Positions 5,544-6,643 of a DNA stretch of 6,643 nucleotides are shown here, in pieces (position 1 is the first letter of the stretch; each line of letters starts with the position of its first letter). Source of the stretch: Campylobacterales bacterium (lineage in GTDB: Bacteria > Campylobacterota > Campylobacteria > Campylobacterales > SZUA-545). A program made the position numbers and the translations under genes. Location: positions 1-6,643 of the forward strand of contig JAOXRY010000451.1 of NCBI GenBank assembly GCA_025800305.1, in the 5' to 3' direction. Under the pieces are notes generated by a model that had not been told where the DNA came from, did not search any database, and saw nothing but the letters and a program-made list of their open reading frames with translations.

Positions 5544-6643
5544 ATGAAAAAAATCAATAAAATTATATTAGCTGGTTTAGTTGCAGCATCTTCTTTGTCT
5601 GCTATTAGTTATGAGTATCCTCAGCTTTATAAAGATACTAAAATAATGGGTATGGGTGGTGCTGGTATTGCCGCAGGTGGTCAAACAACATCTATTTTTT
5701 ATAATAGTGCTGGTCTTTCTCAAATTCCAAAAGAGTATGGTTGGGAAGTTGATCTATTTAACTTTGGTCTTTCGATTAATAAAAATATTGCTGATTTTGG
5801 AAAAGATTTATCAGATGTTTCAGGAACAGATAATGAAAAAAATAAACAGGTTCTTGATTTAGTTGAAAAAAATCTTGGAAATAATAATCACTTGTCAGCT
5901 AATTTGGCTCTTCTAACTATAGGAAGAAAATTTGATGGTGTTGCAATAGGTTTAGTTCCTTTTGGTGGTGCTTATCTTAATATGAAACCTCACAGTGGCT
6001 TTGGTAGTGAAGGTGTTGTTGAAACAAGTGGTCTTGTATATGGTGGTGTTGCTTTTGGTATTTCAAAAGATATCAAGGATGTTGAAGTTGGTGATTATAT
6101 TTTAAATAATTTTACTGTTGGTGGTGGTATTAAGTCAGTAACGTATAAAGGATGGAATAAAGCATTAACAATTTCAGAATTGGTTGATAACAAAGATGAT
6201 ATGGGTGAATATTTCACTGACAAGATTGCAAAAGATGGAAGTAGTGCTGTTTTAGATCTTGGTATGCAGTATGACATCATGCCTGATGTAAAAGCGGGAC
6301 TTTCTATCCAAAATATTGGAGGAATTGGTGACAAGGAGACTGTTGAAATTCCAATGACTGTAGGTGTTGGTACTGCCTATACAAAAAGATTTAATAGAGT
6401 ATGGTTAAATCAAGTTACTGTAGCTGCAGACTATGTTGATCTTTTTAGAAATTATGAACAAGATAAAGATGGATTAAAAAGAATAAGACTTGGTGTAACT
6501 GGAAATCTTATTGATGGTTGGGCTGGTACTTTAGGTCTTCAAGCTGGTATGTATCAAGGTCACTATACTTTTGGTGTAGATACTAGACTATTCTTTATGA
6601 AAATAGCTTACACAACATATGCAGAAGAGATTGGTGCTTATTC
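5544..6643 (+). CDS. Outer-membrane beta-barrel protein, TraF_2/PorV-like (FadL-type fold), C-terminus cut by the window edge
   Basis: The frame is open from ATG 5544 to the window end, giving 366 residues without stop. Residues 1-20 form a signal peptide (MKKINKIILAGLVAASSLSA). The mature N-terminus carries the G-rich motif MGMGGAGIAAGG (35-46) followed by SIFYNSAGLSQ (50-60). This is the hallmark start of the TraF_2 and PorV/FadL-like outer-membrane families, whose N-terminus plugs a beta-barrel. The remainder alternates Gly, aromatic and polar residues in strand-like segments. The last visible residues, YAEEIGAY, resemble the family's C-terminal end, so perhaps only 10-25 residues are missing. 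Databases often call this family conjugal transfer protein TraF, but no transfer gene is present and F-plasmid TraF is an unrelated thioredoxin-like protein. Transport of hydrophobic compounds, as in FadL, or a secretion-linked role, as in PorV, are both possible. The substrate is unknown. Confidence 0.82.
   Translation, partial: MKKINKIILAGLVAASSLSAISYEYPQLYKDTKIMGMGGAGIAAGGQTTSIFYNSAGLSQIPKEYGWEVDLFNFGLSINKNIADFGKDLSDVSGTDNEKNKQVLDLVEKNLGNNNHLSANLALLTIGRKFDGVAIGLVPFGGAYLNMKPHSGFGSEGVVETSGLVYGGVAFGISKDIKDVEVGDYILNNFTVGGGIKSVTYKGWNKALTISELVDNKDDMGEYFTDKIAKDGSSAVLDLGMQYDIMPDVKAGLSIQNIGGIGDKETVEIPMTVGVGTAYTKRFNRVWLNQVTVAADYVDLFRNYEQDKDGLKRIRLGVTGNLIDGWAGTLGLQAGMYQGHYTFGVDTRLFFMKIAYTTYAEEIGAY

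Noticed and set aside
5656..5862. Plus-strand frame of 68 codons
   Set aside because: It is an out-of-frame reading of the barrel gene, whose own frame has the signal peptide and glycine motif.
6095..6334. Minus-strand frame of 79 codons
   Set aside because: It is antisense to the barrel gene, with no ribosome site or domain.
1..6643. CRISPR array, tRNA/rRNA, insertion sequence or phage module
   Set aside because: I saw no regular direct repeats, no clover-leaf-like segment, and no transposase or integrase motif. The genes are mostly housekeeping or outer-membrane types.

Overview
The window is AT-rich DNA that reads like a member of the Campylobacterota (the former Epsilonproteobacteria, such as Sulfurimonas, Arcobacter or Campylobacter relatives). 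The main reason is the gene run fabD - MTA/SAH nucleosidase - TtcA-like PP-loop protein. From memory, Campylobacter jejuni has this run directly downstream of tolB - pal - a ybgF-like TPR gene - slyD. The genus cannot be fixed from this window alone.

Left edge (1-160, plus strand): the last 52 codons of a TPR-repeat protein, most likely the Tol-Pal partner CpoB/YbgF. Positions 153-1611 (minus strand): a two-gene unit transcribed towards that gene. A HEAT-repeat protein comes first, then a small MoxR-like P-loop ATPase whose GTG start overlaps the HEAT stop by 11 bases. The ATPase stop codon overlaps the stop codon of the TPR gene, so the two convergent genes leave no intergenic space. This unit lies where slyD would be expected by the C. 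jejuni order.

A divergent promoter region (about 1612-1705) separates the minus-strand pair from a tight plus-strand operon at 1706-4080. This operon holds fabD (malonyl-CoA:ACP transacylase, fatty acid synthesis), mtnN/pfs (MTA/SAH nucleosidase, probably also the aminodeoxyfutalosine nucleosidase of menaquinone synthesis) and a TtcA-like PP-loop ATP pyrophosphatase (tRNA thiolation family). The gaps are 5 and 0 bases, and the third gene starts with TTG directly after the mtnN stop.

A new transcription unit starts at a consensus-like TATAAT (4111-4116). It encodes a 461-residue lipoprotein with 14 cysteines after the lipid-attachment cysteine and one canonical EF-hand-type calcium loop. Then follows an outer-membrane beta-barrel protein of the TraF_2/PorV-like (FadL-fold) type, cut by the right edge probably close to its C-terminus. 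The ribosome site of the barrel gene overlaps the lipoprotein stop, so the two are probably co-expressed and may act together at the outer membrane. Their function is unknown.

I see no tRNA, rRNA, CRISPR array, insertion sequence or phage gene. The least described parts are the ATPase-HEAT pair and the lipoprotein-barrel pair.
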